The notes beneath the pieces are model-generated. The model worked only from the letters and a program-made list of their open reading frames with translations. It was not told where the DNA came from and ran no database searches. Shown here one piece after another: positions 34,776 through 44,579 of a stretch of 64,000 bases of DNA (position 1 is its first letter; every line of letters starts with the position of its first letter). Made by a program: the position numbers and the translations under genes. The stretch is taken from assembly GCA_017416505.1 (NCBI GenBank), contig JAFQCI010000076.1, positions 1 to 64,000 on the forward strand, written 5' to 3'. The DNA comes from Lachnospiraceae bacterium (GTDB taxonomy: Bacteria > Bacillota_A > Clostridia > Lachnospirales > Lachnospiraceae).

Positions 34776-36251
34776 GTGGACCAATCTTTTGAAATTTATG
34801 AACATATGAAAGCAAGAACCAATGGCGAAATTTATTTTGGCATTGTAGGACCTGTTCGTACCGGAAAATCAACATTTATCAAACGATTTATGGATTTGTT
34901 TGTGTTGCCTAATATAGAAAATGAGATAGACCGGAAACAGGCGTTAGATGAAATGCCGCAATCAGCCGGTGGAACTACCGTTATGACAACGGAGCCTAAG
35001 TTTGTACCTAAGGATGCTGTCACAATTCAGGTAGGTGATAACGTATCTTTTAAAGTGCGTCTGGTGGATTGTGTCGGTTTTATGGTTGAGGGTGCAACCG
35101 GGCATTTAGAAAACGAACAGGAACGAAATGTAAAAACTCCGTGGTTTGATTATGATATTCCTTTTTCAAAAGCCGCAGAAATAGGAACACAAAAAGTAAT
35201 TCACGACCATTCTACGGTAGGAATTGTAGTTACATCCGATGGCTCCTTTGGTTCCATTAAAAGAGAAGATTATGAACCTGCAGAAGAAAAGACCATCGCC
35301 GAATTAAAAACATTACATAAACCATTTATTGTGATTTTAAATTCTTTACATCCATATTCGAAGGAAACGAAAGAATTGGAGCAACAATTACATGAAAAAT
35401 ATCAAGTAAAAGTAATTTCCATGAATTGTGACCAATTAAGAAAAGAAGATATATACCGAATGATGGAAGGTTTGTTATTGGAGTTCCCATTAATGGAAAT
35501 TCAATTTCAACTACCAAAATGGGTAGAAATGATAGAAGAAAGCCATCCTTTAAAAGAAGCTTTGATACAAGTGGGGATGGAAATGATACATTCCTTCAAT
35601 ATGATGAGAGATGTGTATGAGTATGATTATGCCGAGAAGGAATATATACAGCAAATGAAACTAGACCATATTGACCTTTCCAATGGAACGGCTTATGTTG
35701 TCATAAAACTGGATGATAAATATTATTATGAATTGTTAAGTCAAATGTTGGATCTGAAGATTGAATCGGAATTTGATTTTATTCATCTTTTAAAGAATCT
35801 TGCTAAGAATCGAAGTGAATATGAAAAAGTTTCCGGTGCTTTATGTGATGTTCAAATAAAAGGATATGGAACAGTAACACCGACCAAAGACCAAATTACT
35901 CTGGAGCAACCGGAAATTATACGGCATGGTAATAAGTTCGGTGTAAAAATTAAGGCGGTAGCTCCATCCATTCATTTTATTAAGGCTAATGTAACTACAG
36001 AAATTGCGCCTATTGTAGGAAGTGAAGAACAAGCAAAAGATTTGATTTCCTATATGGAAGCAGATTCCAAGGAAAATCCTGAGGCAATCTGGGGAGTAAA
36101 CATTTTCGGAAAAACCATAGAACAATTAGTAGAAGAGGGGATTCGAAATAAAACCTCAAAAATGAAAGAGGAAAGCCAGGTAAAACTGCAAGATACCATG
36201 GAGAAAATTGTGAATGAAGGAAATGGCGGTTTGATTTGTATTATCATTTAA
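34776..36251 (+). CDS. spoIVA: Stage IV sporulation protein A
   Basis: A 491-residue ATPase that polymerises on the forespore surface as the base of the spore coat (Bacillus protein: 492 residues). The P-loop GPVRTGKST lies near residues 25-33, with LVDCVGFMVEGATGH as the switch region and a conserved C-terminal segment. GTG 34776 gives the family length and start; the frame is open 27 codons further, but that region is the hairpin. In the mother cell it would be expected under sigma-E. It shows that the organism carries spore genes. Confidence 0.95.
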   Translation: MDQSFEIYEHMKARTNGEIYFGIVGPVRTGKSTFIKRFMDLFVLPNIENEIDRKQALDEMPQSAGGTTVMTTEPKFVPKDAVTIQVGDNVSFKVRLVDCVGFMVEGATGHLENEQERNVKTPWFDYDIPFSKAAEIGTQKVIHDHSTVGIVVTSDGSFGSIKREDYEPAEEKTIAELKTLHKPFIVILNSLHPYSKETKELEQQLHEKYQVKVISMNCDQLRKEDIYRMMEGLLLEFPLMEIQFQLPKWVEMIEESHPLKEALIQVGMEMIHSFNMMRDVYEYDYAEKEYIQQMKLDHIDLSNGTAYVVIKLDDKYYYELLSQMLDLKIESEFDFIHLLKNLAKNRSEYEKVSGALCDVQIKGYGTVTPTKDQITLEQPEIIRHGNKFGVKIKAVAPSIHFIKANVTTEIAPIVGSEEQAKDLISYMEADSKENPEAIWGVNIFGKTIEQLVEEGIRNKTSKMKEESQVKLQDTMEKIVNEGNGGLICIII

Positions 36252-36252
36252 A

Positions 36253-36290
36253 AAATAGCACGATAGATATCAACTATCGTGCTATTTCAT
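36253..36290. terminator. Bidirectional terminator between spoIVA and the minus-strand gene
   Basis: AAATAGCACGATAG pairs perfectly with CTATCGTGCTATTT over a 7-base loop, with A-rich and T-rich flanks on both sides, so it can end both converging transcripts. Confidence 0.88.
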
Positions 36291-36304
36291 TTTAAACAGT
36301 TATC

Positions 36305-37573
36305 TTAATTTTGTTTTTCTTCTGAAGGATTCTTTCTTTTTACCAAGGTTGAGAAATACTCTGCAAAGTAAACACGAATAATTCTATTTGGTACCACAAA
36401 GGTAGAAGTAAACTTGTCTGAATCTTTGTATGTTAAATAGCCATTATAGAATAAAATAGCAATGGAATTATTCTTAGGGCTATTACTGAATGATTTATAA
36501 TTTTCTACTAACTGACCTTTGATACATTCTTCTTCCAGCAGTTCTTTTAAGAAATCATATTTATTGTTCGTATTTACCAATTCAAGAGAAGATTCAATAT
36601 TAGAGAAGTCATGCATTACATTCGGGTCCATGACTTTATCCGGTGCGATTCCCTGTTCAATTAATTCATCCAAGAAATACATAACCAGATTACCATTACA
36701 CAATGTTTCATTGCTTTCTTTACAGAATTTATATCCACCATATTGTTTTTGAATATATTCTAATATCTCAAGTTTCTCTGCTTCACCGCAAGATTCTGGA
36801 AGACATTCGTCTAATACTTTTTTCGTTTCTTCTTTTGTAAAACCTGAGATAGCAGCAAAGTTCTTCTTTAAACTGATATCTTTTGTAATGTTAAACTCAT
36901 CAGAAATTTCATATCTTGTAATAGGATTTACACCAGTAGCAAAGAAACGGTCTACCACACCTTGTTCTGTGGCTTTTTTGATTTCAACATAGAATGCTTT
37001 AATAAATCCGCCATCTTCTAATGATTTTTTATAGGTATTGGAATTACCTTTAATTAAGCCATTGATAAAGGAATCATATTCATCAATGATAATATAAATC
37101 TTATTCTTTAAGCCTAACCCCTTAAAGGAAATCATGAAATCCCCTAAAATACTGGCTGGGGCAGAATCATAATTTAAGGAAATTGGAAGAGAGTAGCGGT
37201 AAGAAAATTCTTTAATACTACGAATTACAATTTCTTTAAATGTATTTTGCTGTTGCTCCAAAGGCATTCCGGCATTTAAGGTTAAACCGGAAAAATTAAA
37301 TTTTAGTATGTAATAACTGTTTCTTTTTTCAGTAGGATGGTCGTAAATATACAATCCTTTAAATAAGGTGTCAAAATCAGAGTCCTTATCAATAGCATAA
37401 TACGCATCTAACATGGTTGTAAGTAAACTCTTTCCAAAACGACGTGGTCGAAAGAACATGGCAATTTTATTGTATTTTTCCAAGTCTTCAATGTAGCTAG
37501 TTTTATCAACATACATATAATTTTCACGGCGAATTACTTCAAAATCAGATAATGAATAAGGTATTTTTTTCAT
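36305..37573 (-). CDS. AAA-ATPase-like protein, lacking the C-terminal nuclease domain
   Basis: A 422-residue member of the AAA-ATPase-like family (PF09820): MKKIPYSLSDFEVI start, YVDKT motif, the Walker A-like FRPRRFGKSLL and a Walker B-like IYIIIDEYDSFI. Most homologues continue about 100-150 residues into a PD-(D/E)XK nuclease domain; this one stops after VVPNRIIRVYFAEYF. GGAGG precedes ATG 37573. It is the only minus-strand gene here and is flanked by a repeat element upstream, which suggests acquisition. Function of the family is uncertain. Confidence 0.75.
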   Translation of the reverse strand: MKKIPYSLSDFEVIRRENYMYVDKTSYIEDLEKYNKIAMFFRPRRFGKSLLTTMLDAYYAIDKDSDFDTLFKGLYIYDHPTEKRNSYYILKFNFSGLTLNAGMPLEQQQNTFKEIVIRSIKEFSYRYSLPISLNYDSAPASILGDFMISFKGLGLKNKIYIIIDEYDSFINGLIKGNSNTYKKSLEDGGFIKAFYVEIKKATEQGVVDRFFATGVNPITRYEISDEFNITKDISLKKNFAAISGFTKEETKKVLDECLPESCGEAEKLEILEYIQKQYGGYKFCKESNETLCNGNLVMYFLDELIEQGIAPDKVMDPNVMHDFSNIESSLELVNTNNKYDFLKELLEEECIKGQLVENYKSFSNSPKNNSIAILFYNGYLTYKDSDKFTSTFVVPNRIIRVYFAEYFSTLVKRKNPSEEKQN

Positions 37574-37675
37574 AATAGACAAGCCTCCATAATATTGTTT
37601 CTTTCCATAATGAATTATACTATAATTGTCCAAGAATTTAAATTGTCAATTTTGCACAGTAAATTTTATTAAAAA

Positions 37676-37818
37676 GTTACTGTGCACTCGTGCCTCGTGA
37701 ACAGTAACGATTCGCAGGCTCATTTAGAGTTTTGCTTCGCAAAAGGAGCCTGCGAACTCCTGAATCACGTTCTTACGCACCAAAACAGCAAGTGTTTTGG
37801 TGCTGTCTGTACAGTAAC
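37676..37818 (-). repeat. MITE-like palindromic element, copy B
   Basis: A complete 143-bp copy in opposite orientation to copy A. The ends GTTACTGTGCA and TGTACAGTAAC are inverted repeats (10 of 11). The 8-bp ATTAAAAA occurs immediately on both sides (37668-37675 and 37819-37826) and is a probable target-site duplication. It lies upstream of the minus-strand gene and of the alarmone synthetase gene. Confidence 0.9.
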
Positions 37819-37995
37819 ATTAAAAATTCTTTGATTAACATGGTATGCAAAGAAATAAAGGATATGTTTGAAAAAAGCATAAAATTTTCTTAAAGAGAAT
37901 AGAATAAGAAGTACGGGGTATAAACTCTGTTTTCATATATGGAAAGAAAAAGATTAAGAAAAACGTGAAAATATAAAGATTTTTTTTGTAAGATG

Positions 37996-38004
37996 TGTTA
38001 TAAT
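37996..38004 (+). promoter_or_regulatory. Extended -10 promoter element before the alarmone synthetase gene
   Basis: TGTTATAAT is a perfect extended -10 element; no convincing -35 box is seen. It is about 90 bases upstream of ATG 38095. The rest of the 37827-38094 region shows no other clear motif. Confidence 0.5.
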
Positions 38005-38094
38005 ACGAATAAAGGTAATAATGGGGCTGTCGTGAAAACAGGACAGTTTTTCGTTGTGTAAATTGCTTTGATTGTTCGGATTGGAGGATTTATT

Positions 38095-38898
38095 ATGGAT
38101 ATTCAATTATGGAGGGAAATGCTGGACCCTTATCGTCTGGCAGTAGATGAATTGATTTTGAAATTCAATCATTTAATCGAGGAATTTCATAATGCAAATT
38201 TGTATTCGCCTATTGAACAGGTAAACGGGCGTGTAAAAAAGATATCTAGCATCTTAGATAAGTGTCAGAAAAAGGGGATTCCTTACGATGAAATCGACAA
38301 ATACATCGAAGATATTGCAGGGGTGCGTATTATTTGTCAGTTCGTTGAAGATATTGACCGTGTGGTAGAAATCATTCGCCAGAGAACGGATATGGAAGTA
38401 AAAAGCGAAAAAGATTATATTACCAACATGAAAAAGAGTGGTTATAGAAGCTATCATATGATAATTTATTATGAAGTACATACATTGCAGGGAGTAAAGA
38501 AACTATGCTGCGAAATTCAAATTCGTACACTTGCCATGAATTTCTGGGCTACAGTAGAACATTCTTTACAATATAAATACAAGAAAAATATACCGGATGA
38601 TGTAAAGGAAAAGCTTCATAATGCGTCAAAAGCTATTGTGGCACTAGACCAGGAAATGTCTTCTGTCCGGGATGAAATTACAGATGCACAGAATTTGTTC
38701 CAGATTAAAGCGAATGTGGTTTCTGATATACTATGTAACATTCAGAATCTTTATAAGGCAGCAAATAAGCGTGAAGTAGTTAAGATTCAGGATGAATTTT
38801 ATCGGGTATTTAAACAGGATGATGTAGAACAGTTGATTCGTTTTTGCAAAGAACTGGATATTATTGCAGAAGGGTATCGCGCTCAAAGTTTACATTGA
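38095..38898 (+). CDS. Small alarmone (p)ppGpp synthetase, RelQ/YjbM-like
   Basis: The 267-residue protein has only a RelA/SpoT-type synthetase domain: DIAGVRIICQFVEDI, KKSGYRSYHMIIYY, CEIQIRTLAMNFWATVEHSLQYKYK. The HD hydrolase, TGS and ACT domains of long RSH enzymes are absent, so it makes alarmone from GTP or GDP and ATP but cannot degrade it. GGAGGA gives ATG 38095, nine codons into the open frame. Confidence 0.9.
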   Translation: MDIQLWREMLDPYRLAVDELILKFNHLIEEFHNANLYSPIEQVNGRVKKISSILDKCQKKGIPYDEIDKYIEDIAGVRIICQFVEDIDRVVEIIRQRTDMEVKSEKDYITNMKKSGYRSYHMIIYYEVHTLQGVKKLCCEIQIRTLAMNFWATVEHSLQYKYKKNIPDDVKEKLHNASKAIVALDQEMSSVRDEITDAQNLFQIKANVVSDILCNIQNLYKAANKREVVKIQDEFYRVFKQDDVEQLIRFCKELDIIAEGYRAQSLH

Positions 38899-38949
38899 CG
38901 GATACGGGAAGGATGAAAGAAGAAAAGGGAAAGGAAATTTTTAAAGAAT

Positions 38950-40320
38950 ATGAAATTACCAAAAGAATTTGAAGATAAAATGATAGGATTAATCGGTAAA
39001 GAGGAATTTAGCATCTATGAAGAAAAGCTGGAAGAAGATAACTTTCATGGACTTCGGGTTAATACCTCAAAAATTTCTGTGGAGGATTTTTTAAAGATTT
39101 CCCCTTTTTCCCTTACACCGGTTCCATGGACGAAAAATGGATTTTATTATGATAAAGAGGAAAAACCTGCGAAACATCCTTATTATTTCGCAGGTCTTTA
39201 CTATATCCAGGAACCAAGTGCTATGACACCGGCAAGTCTTATGCCAGTGGAACCAGGAGATAAGGTTTTGGATATTTGTGCAGCACCAGGAGGAAAATCT
39301 ACAGAACTGGCTGCGAAATTAAACGGAACCGGACTTTTGGTATCCAATGATATTAGTAATTCCAGGGCAAAGGCTTTGCTTAAAAATTTGGAAATGTTTG
39401 GCATTGCAAATTCTATTATTGTCAGCGAACCTCCCAATAAGTTAGCGGAACGATTTCACGGTTATTTTGATAAAATTTTAATTGATGCTCCTTGTTCCGG
39501 CGAAGGAATGTTTCGAAAATCTAATTCCATGATAACAGCCTGGGAAAAAAATGGTGTAGATTTATTTGTAGGGTTGCAAAGAAGCATATTAAAAGAAGTG
39601 GTTACGATGTTGAAACCTGGTGGAATGATATTATATTCAACCTGTACTTTTTCACCGGAAGAAAACGAGCAGGCTATTGAATATTTATTAGAATTAAACC
39701 CTGATATGGAAATCATTGAATTACCGAAAGAATGGGGATTTGCAGACGGAAATCCAGATTGGGGATTAGAACAAAGGGAAAGTCTTAGAAATACTATTAG
39801 AATCTGGCCACATAAAGTTCAAGGGGAAGGACATTTTGTAGCTTTATTGAAAGACAAAAGAGAAGATAGGAAGGATAGTTTTCCTACTTATCATTATAAA
39901 AAAGAAAAACTTCCCGACTTTGTAAAAGATTTTTTAAATCAGTTGGATGCACCGTATAAGGACGGAAAGTTTGAAATCATTAAAGATAATCTATACTGGC
40001 TGCCGGAGGGGATGGCAGACATCAAAGGTTTAAGATTGCTTCGTTCTGGTTTGTATCTTGGTGTGATAAAAAAGAATCGCTTTGAACCAAGTCAGTCCCT
40101 TGCCATGGCTTTGAAGGCATCACAATTTCCTAATTCTATATCCCTTAGTGTAAAGGACCCTAGAGTAATGAAATACCTTAAAGGGGAAACCATTGAAGAT
40201 ATTTCCGGAGGTAAGGATGGATATGTGTTATTCTGTGTGGATGGTTATCCTTTAGGATGGGGAAAATTATCCGGTACTACTTTAAAGAATAAATATCATA
40301 CCGGTTGGAGATGGATGTAA
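38950..40320 (+). CDS. RsmF/RsmB-type rRNA cytosine-C5-methyltransferase
   Basis: A 456-residue RNA m5C methyltransferase with an N-terminal domain, SAM-binding DICAAPGGKST, catalytic cysteines in DAPCSGEGMF and STCTFSPEENE, and a C-terminal RNA-binding (PUA-like) region of about 150 residues with a RsmF-like fold. The target is likely 16S rRNA. It overlaps the next gene in TAATG. Confidence 0.9.
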   Translation: MKLPKEFEDKMIGLIGKEEFSIYEEKLEEDNFHGLRVNTSKISVEDFLKISPFSLTPVPWTKNGFYYDKEEKPAKHPYYFAGLYYIQEPSAMTPASLMPVEPGDKVLDICAAPGGKSTELAAKLNGTGLLVSNDISNSRAKALLKNLEMFGIANSIIVSEPPNKLAERFHGYFDKILIDAPCSGEGMFRKSNSMITAWEKNGVDLFVGLQRSILKEVVTMLKPGGMILYSTCTFSPEENEQAIEYLLELNPDMEIIELPKEWGFADGNPDWGLEQRESLRNTIRIWPHKVQGEGHFVALLKDKREDRKDSFPTYHYKKEKLPDFVKDFLNQLDAPYKDGKFEIIKDNLYWLPEGMADIKGLRLLRSGLYLGVIKKNRFEPSQSLAMALKASQFPNSISLSVKDPRVMKYLKGETIEDISGGKDGYVLFCVDGYPLGWGKLSGTTLKNKYHTGWRWM

Positions 40321-41033
40321 TGAAGCAGATGCGATTAGATAAATTTTTATGTGAACTGGGTATAGGTACACGAAGTGAAGTGAAAAATAAAATTAAGAAG
40401 GGGTTTGTTCAGATAGAAGGAGTAAACAAAGTAACTCCGGAATATAAGGTGGATATCGAAAAAGATAAGGTTTATTATAATGGTACTTTACTACATTATG
40501 TGGAGTACGAATATTATATGTTAAATAAACCTATGGGATATGTCAGTGCCACGGTGGATAATCTTCATCATACAGTACTGGATTTGATTGATACAAAAAT
40601 CAGAAAGGACTTATTTCCAGTAGGAAGATTGGATATTGATACAGAAGGTTTGCTTTTAATTACCAATGACGGGGAACTCGCTCATCGACTACTTTCTCCT
40701 AAAAAACATGTTAATAAAACCTATTATGCGGAAGTGGAAGGAGAGGTTACCAAGGAAGATGTGGCAGCATTTTCAGAAGGACTTGATATTGGTGAAGAGG
40801 AACTGACCCTCCCGGCAAAGCTGATAATCAAAAAAAGTGGAGAGATTTCCCAGATTGAAGTTACCATTCAGGAAGGAAAATTTCATCAGGTAAAAAGAAT
40901 GTTTGAGGCGGTAGGAAAAAAGGTAGTTTATCTAAAAAGACTTTCTATGGGAACATTGCTTTTAGATGAAAACTTGAAACTTGGGGAATATCGCTCCTTG
41001 ACTCAGGAAGAAATTGATAGTTTAACTGCTTAA
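40320..41033 (+). CDS. RsuA/RluB-family pseudouridine synthase
   Basis: The 237-residue enzyme has an N-terminal S4 domain (about 3-60) and the catalytic FPVGRLDIDTEGLLLITNDG with its aspartate, plus FHQVKRMFEAVGKKV. RsuA-type enzymes modify rRNA at fixed uridines; the site here cannot be set. GGAGATGG in the preceding gene sets ATG 40320 (TAATG overlap). Confidence 0.9.
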   Translation: MKQMRLDKFLCELGIGTRSEVKNKIKKGFVQIEGVNKVTPEYKVDIEKDKVYYNGTLLHYVEYEYYMLNKPMGYVSATVDNLHHTVLDLIDTKIRKDLFPVGRLDIDTEGLLLITNDGELAHRLLSPKKHVNKTYYAEVEGEVTKEDVAAFSEGLDIGEEELTLPAKLIIKKSGEISQIEVTIQEGKFHQVKRMFEAVGKKVVYLKRLSMGTLLLDENLKLGEYRSLTQEEIDSLTA

Positions 41034-41044
41034 GATATATCGTA

Positions 41045-41077
41045 GTTACTGTTTACGAGGTACGAGTGAACAGTAAC
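41045..41077. repeat. Solo terminal hairpin of the MITE-like family
   Basis: This 33-bp palindrome starts GTTACTGT and ends ACAGTAAC and differs from the corresponding end of copies A and B by a few bases. The 8-bp flanks ATATCGTA (41037-41044) and ATATCATA (41078-41085) match at seven positions, suggesting a target-site duplication. Confidence 0.75.
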
Positions 41078-41140
41078 ATATCATAAACATTGAGGTTTGG
41101 AATGGTTACCTGAAACCTGTAATATGTATGGAGGATTCGT

Positions 41141-41809
41141 ATGTTAAAAGGAAAAAGGGGAATGCTGTTTGACTTAGATGGTACGTTGATTGATTCCATG
41201 TGGATGTGGAAAGCCATTGATATTGAATATCTTGGAAGATACGGTATTGAACTGCCGGATGGATTGCAACGTCAGATTGAAGGCATGAGTTTTTCAGAAA
41301 CGGCAATTTATTTTAAAGAAAATTTTCAGATTCCGGATTCTTTGGATGTAATTAAAAGTACCTGGAATCAGATGGCCTATGATAAATATAAAAATGAAGT
41401 TCCATTAAAGAAGGGTGTATTGGATTTTCTAAAATATTGTAAGAAGAATGGATTAAAAACTGCTATCTGCACCAGTAATTCCAGAGAATTAGCTTCTGTT
41501 TGCCTTAGTAGTTTAGGAATCGACCAATACATAGATTTACTGGTAACTGCCTGTGATGTAAACAAGGGAAAACCATCACCGGATATTTATCTGACTGCAG
41601 CCAGGAAATTATCATTAAATCCGGAAGAATGTCTTGTATTTGAAGATATTGTGAAAGGGTTACAAGCCGGTATTTCGGCAGGAATGGATACTTGTGCGGT
41701 AGAGGATAAGTATTCCGAAGAAACAGAAGCAGAAAAAAGAAAACACGCCCGATATTATGTACGTTCTTTTGAAGAAATTGTTACGGGCAGATTCGATAGA
41801 ATTGTATAA
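41141..41809 (+). CDS. HAD superfamily phosphatase (subfamily IA)
   Basis: A 222-residue HAD phosphatase: motif I FDLDGTLIDS (residues 10-19), motif II CTSNSREL, and motif III/IV KGKPSPDIYL...CLVFEDIVKGLQAG. A helical cap lies between motifs I and II. The beta-phosphoglucomutase-like group is likely but the substrate is not predictable. TGGAGG precedes the ATG. Confidence 0.87.
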   Translation: MLKGKRGMLFDLDGTLIDSMWMWKAIDIEYLGRYGIELPDGLQRQIEGMSFSETAIYFKENFQIPDSLDVIKSTWNQMAYDKYKNEVPLKKGVLDFLKYCKKNGLKTAICTSNSRELASVCLSSLGIDQYIDLLVTACDVNKGKPSPDIYLTAARKLSLNPEECLVFEDIVKGLQAGISAGMDTCAVEDKYSEETEAEKRKHARYYVRSFEEIVTGRFDRIV

Positions 41810-41824
41810 GAATGGAGTATTGTT

Positions 41825-43777
41825 ATGGATTTTTTACCGATTACCATAGAAGATATGAAAAAAAGAGGATGGGAAAGACCGGATTTTGTTTATATTACCG
41901 GAGATGCATATGTAGACCATCCTTCTTTTGGTCCAGCCATTATCAGTAGAGTGCTGGAAGCAAACGGATATAAAGTGGCTATGATTCCGCAGCCGGATTG
42001 GAAGAACAGAGAAAGTATCATGACCTTTGGCGAACCAAGGTTAGGATTTTTGATTTCAGGTGGAAACATGGATTCTATGGTAAATCATTATTCTGTTTCG
42101 AAAAAAAGACGACAGACTGATGCTTATACTCCGGGAGGTGTCATTGGAAAAAGACCAGACCATGCTACCATTGTATACGGAAATCTGGTTCGTCAGGTTT
42201 ATCCAAATTCACCTGTTATTATCGGAGGAATTGAAGCCAGTTTAAGAAGACTGGCTCATTATGATTACTGGGATAATAAGGTAAAACGTTCTATTTTACT
42301 AGATTCCAGAGCGGATATTATTTCTTATGGAATGGGAGAACGTTCCATTGTAGAGATAGCGGATGCCTTAAACAGTGGAATTTCGGTTTCTGATATTACC
42401 TTTATTGAAGGAACCGTTTATAAAACAAAATCCTTGGAAGGAATCTATGATTATATTATGCTTCCAGGTTATGATGAGATAAAAGAGGACAAGGAAGCCT
42501 ATGCCAGAAGTTTTTATACCCAATATACCAATACAGACCCTTTTACTGCAAAGAAATTAGTGGAAGAATATGACAGAGGAATATATGTAGTCCAGAATAC
42601 GCCGGGAAAACCTTTGTCAAGAGAAGAAATGGATTTCGTATATGGTTTAGATTACATGAGAACTTACCATCCTTCTTATGAAGAAGCGGGAGGGATTCCA
42701 GCCATAGCAGAAGTAAAGTTTAGTCTGGTGCATAACAGAGGATGTTACGGTGCCTGTAATTTCTGTGCATTGACGTTTCATCAAGGACGAATTATGCAAA
42801 GCAGAAGTCATGAATCAGTCATTCAGGAAGCCGAAAAAATAGTAGAAGAGCCGGATTTTAAAGGATACATTCATGACGTAGGAGGACCTACTGCTAATTT
42901 CAGAGATACTGCCTGTGAAAAACAGTTAAAATATGGAGTCTGTAAGGAACGTCAATGTCTTTTTCCTAGTCCATGTAAAAACCTTAGAATCAACCATGAA
43001 GATTATTTAAGTCTTCTTAGAAAATTAAGAAAACTGCCTAAGGTGAAGAAGGTGTTTGTTCGTTCTGGAATCAGATTTGATTATTTAATTCACGATAAGG
43101 ATGATACTTTTTTTAAGGAATTATGTGAACATCATGTAAGTGGCCAGTTAAAAGTAGCTCCGGAGCATATTTGCGATGAGGTTCTTACTAAGATGGGAAA
43201 ACCTGAAAATCGGGTATATGAAGAATTTCAGAAAAAATTTAAGAATATCAATCAGAAGTTAGGGAAAAAACAATTTTTAGTTCCATATCTGATGTCGTCC
43301 CATCCGGGTTCTACTTTAAATTCTGCCATTAAGTTAGCAGAATATTTAAGGGATTTAGGTTATATGCCAGAACAGGTACAGGATTTTTATCCTACCCCGG
43401 CCACAATTTCAACCTGTATGTATTATACAGAATTAGACCCAAGAACTATGGAAAAAGTTTATGTTCCGAAAAATCCACATGAAAAAGCAATGCAAAGAGC
43501 TTTAATTCAATATAGAAATCCGAAAAATTATGATTTGGTATACGAAGCATTGGTGAAAGCAGGCAGGGAAGACCTGATTGGATATGATAAAAAATGCTTG
43601 ATTCGCCCTAGAAAAGATGGAAACGTAAAAAATGACGGTAAAGTTCCTTATGGAACATCTTCCGGTAAAAAAGATATGAAATTTAATGGTTCAAAAGATG
43701 CAAGAAGAAATACTGAAGTTCAGAAAAAGACAAAAACAAAAAAGAAAACCATAAGAAATGTTCATAAAAAGAAATGA
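41825..43777 (+). CDS. YgiQ family radical SAM protein
   Basis: The 650-residue protein has the N-terminal DUF3362-like and B12-binding-like regions of YgiQ and the cluster motif CYGACNFC (C307, C311, C314). The C-terminal 80 residues are strongly basic with little complexity ([12 protein letters not shown]). The family modifies an unknown substrate. GGAG precedes the ATG. Confidence 0.92.
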   Translation: MDFLPITIEDMKKRGWERPDFVYITGDAYVDHPSFGPAIISRVLEANGYKVAMIPQPDWKNRESIMTFGEPRLGFLISGGNMDSMVNHYSVSKKRRQTDAYTPGGVIGKRPDHATIVYGNLVRQVYPNSPVIIGGIEASLRRLAHYDYWDNKVKRSILLDSRADIISYGMGERSIVEIADALNSGISVSDITFIEGTVYKTKSLEGIYDYIMLPGYDEIKEDKEAYARSFYTQYTNTDPFTAKKLVEEYDRGIYVVQNTPGKPLSREEMDFVYGLDYMRTYHPSYEEAGGIPAIAEVKFSLVHNRGCYGACNFCALTFHQGRIMQSRSHESVIQEAEKIVEEPDFKGYIHDVGGPTANFRDTACEKQLKYGVCKERQCLFPSPCKNLRINHEDYLSLLRKLRKLPKVKKVFVRSGIRFDYLIHDKDDTFFKELCEHHVSGQLKVAPEHICDEVLTKMGKPENRVYEEFQKKFKNINQKLGKKQFLVPYLMSSHPGSTLNSAIKLAEYLRDLGYMPEQVQDFYPTPATISTCMYYTELDPRTMEKVYVPKNPHEKAMQRALIQYRNPKNYDLVYEALVKAGREDLIGYDKKCLIRPRKDGNVKNDGKVPYGTSSGKKDMKFNGSKDARRNTEVQKKTKTKKKTIRNVHKKK

Positions 43778-43807
43778 TAAAAGGAAGAAAGGAAAATTGG
43801 TGTAAAT

Positions 43808-44563
43808 ATGAAAATAGCATTGGTTACGGGGGCAAGTTCCGGAATGGGAAGAGAAGCTGCTTGTTTTTTGGCAGAACATGCAAAGAAATTAGATGAAATC
43901 TGGCTAGTTGCACGAAGAAAAGAGGAAATGAAAAAATTAGGAAAGCAATATCCAAATGTAAACTTTCGTATTTTTGCTATGGATTTATTAGAAGAAACTG
44001 ATGAAGATGAACTGATTCTTGCTTTGAATGTTTCAAAACCCAAAATCAAGTTCTTGGTGAATGCCTCTGGTTTTGGAAAGATTGGTTCGTTTTGTGAAAC
44101 TTCTGAAAAGGACAATACCAATATGGTACGTTTAAATTGTGAAGCACTGACGAGAATGACCTATATTGCTTTACCATATATGCAGGAGAATAGTTATATT
44201 CTACAGTTTGCTTCCAGTGCCGCCTTTTTACCACAGCCGGGATTTAGTGTTTATGCAGCTTCTAAATCTTACGTTTTAAGTTTCTCCCGTGCTTTGAATC
44301 AGGAATTAAAAGCAAGAAAGATTCATGTCACTGCGATTTGTCCGGGACCTGTGAAAACGGAATTTTTTGATATTGCACAGGAAAAAGCAGAAATTAAGCT
44401 ATATAAAAAGCTTGTAATGGCAAATCCAAAAAAGGTAGTGAAAAAAGCATTTTTAGATGCCAAGAAGGGAAAAGTTGTTTCTGTATATGGTTGCACCATG
44501 AAAGCCTTTCGTGGTTTATGCAAGGTACTTCCACACCAATTTATTTTAAAATTTATCAAATAG
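43808..44563 (+). CDS. Short-chain dehydrogenase/reductase
   Basis: A 251-residue SDR: cofactor motif TGASSGMGRE (residues 7-16), NASG near 85, catalytic Ser in FASSA and YAASK (Tyr and Lys). Cofactor preference looks like NADP from the following Arg-rich segment ARRKEE. The C terminus has a hydrophobic segment. Substrate unknown. Confidence 0.9.
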   Translation: MKIALVTGASSGMGREAACFLAEHAKKLDEIWLVARRKEEMKKLGKQYPNVNFRIFAMDLLEETDEDELILALNVSKPKIKFLVNASGFGKIGSFCETSEKDNTNMVRLNCEALTRMTYIALPYMQENSYILQFASSAAFLPQPGFSVYAASKSYVLSFSRALNQELKARKIHVTAICPGPVKTEFFDIAQEKAEIKLYKKLVMANPKKVVKKAFLDAKKGKVVSVYGCTMKAFRGLCKVLPHQFILKFIK

Positions 44564-44579
44564 AAAGAGAAGAAATAAA

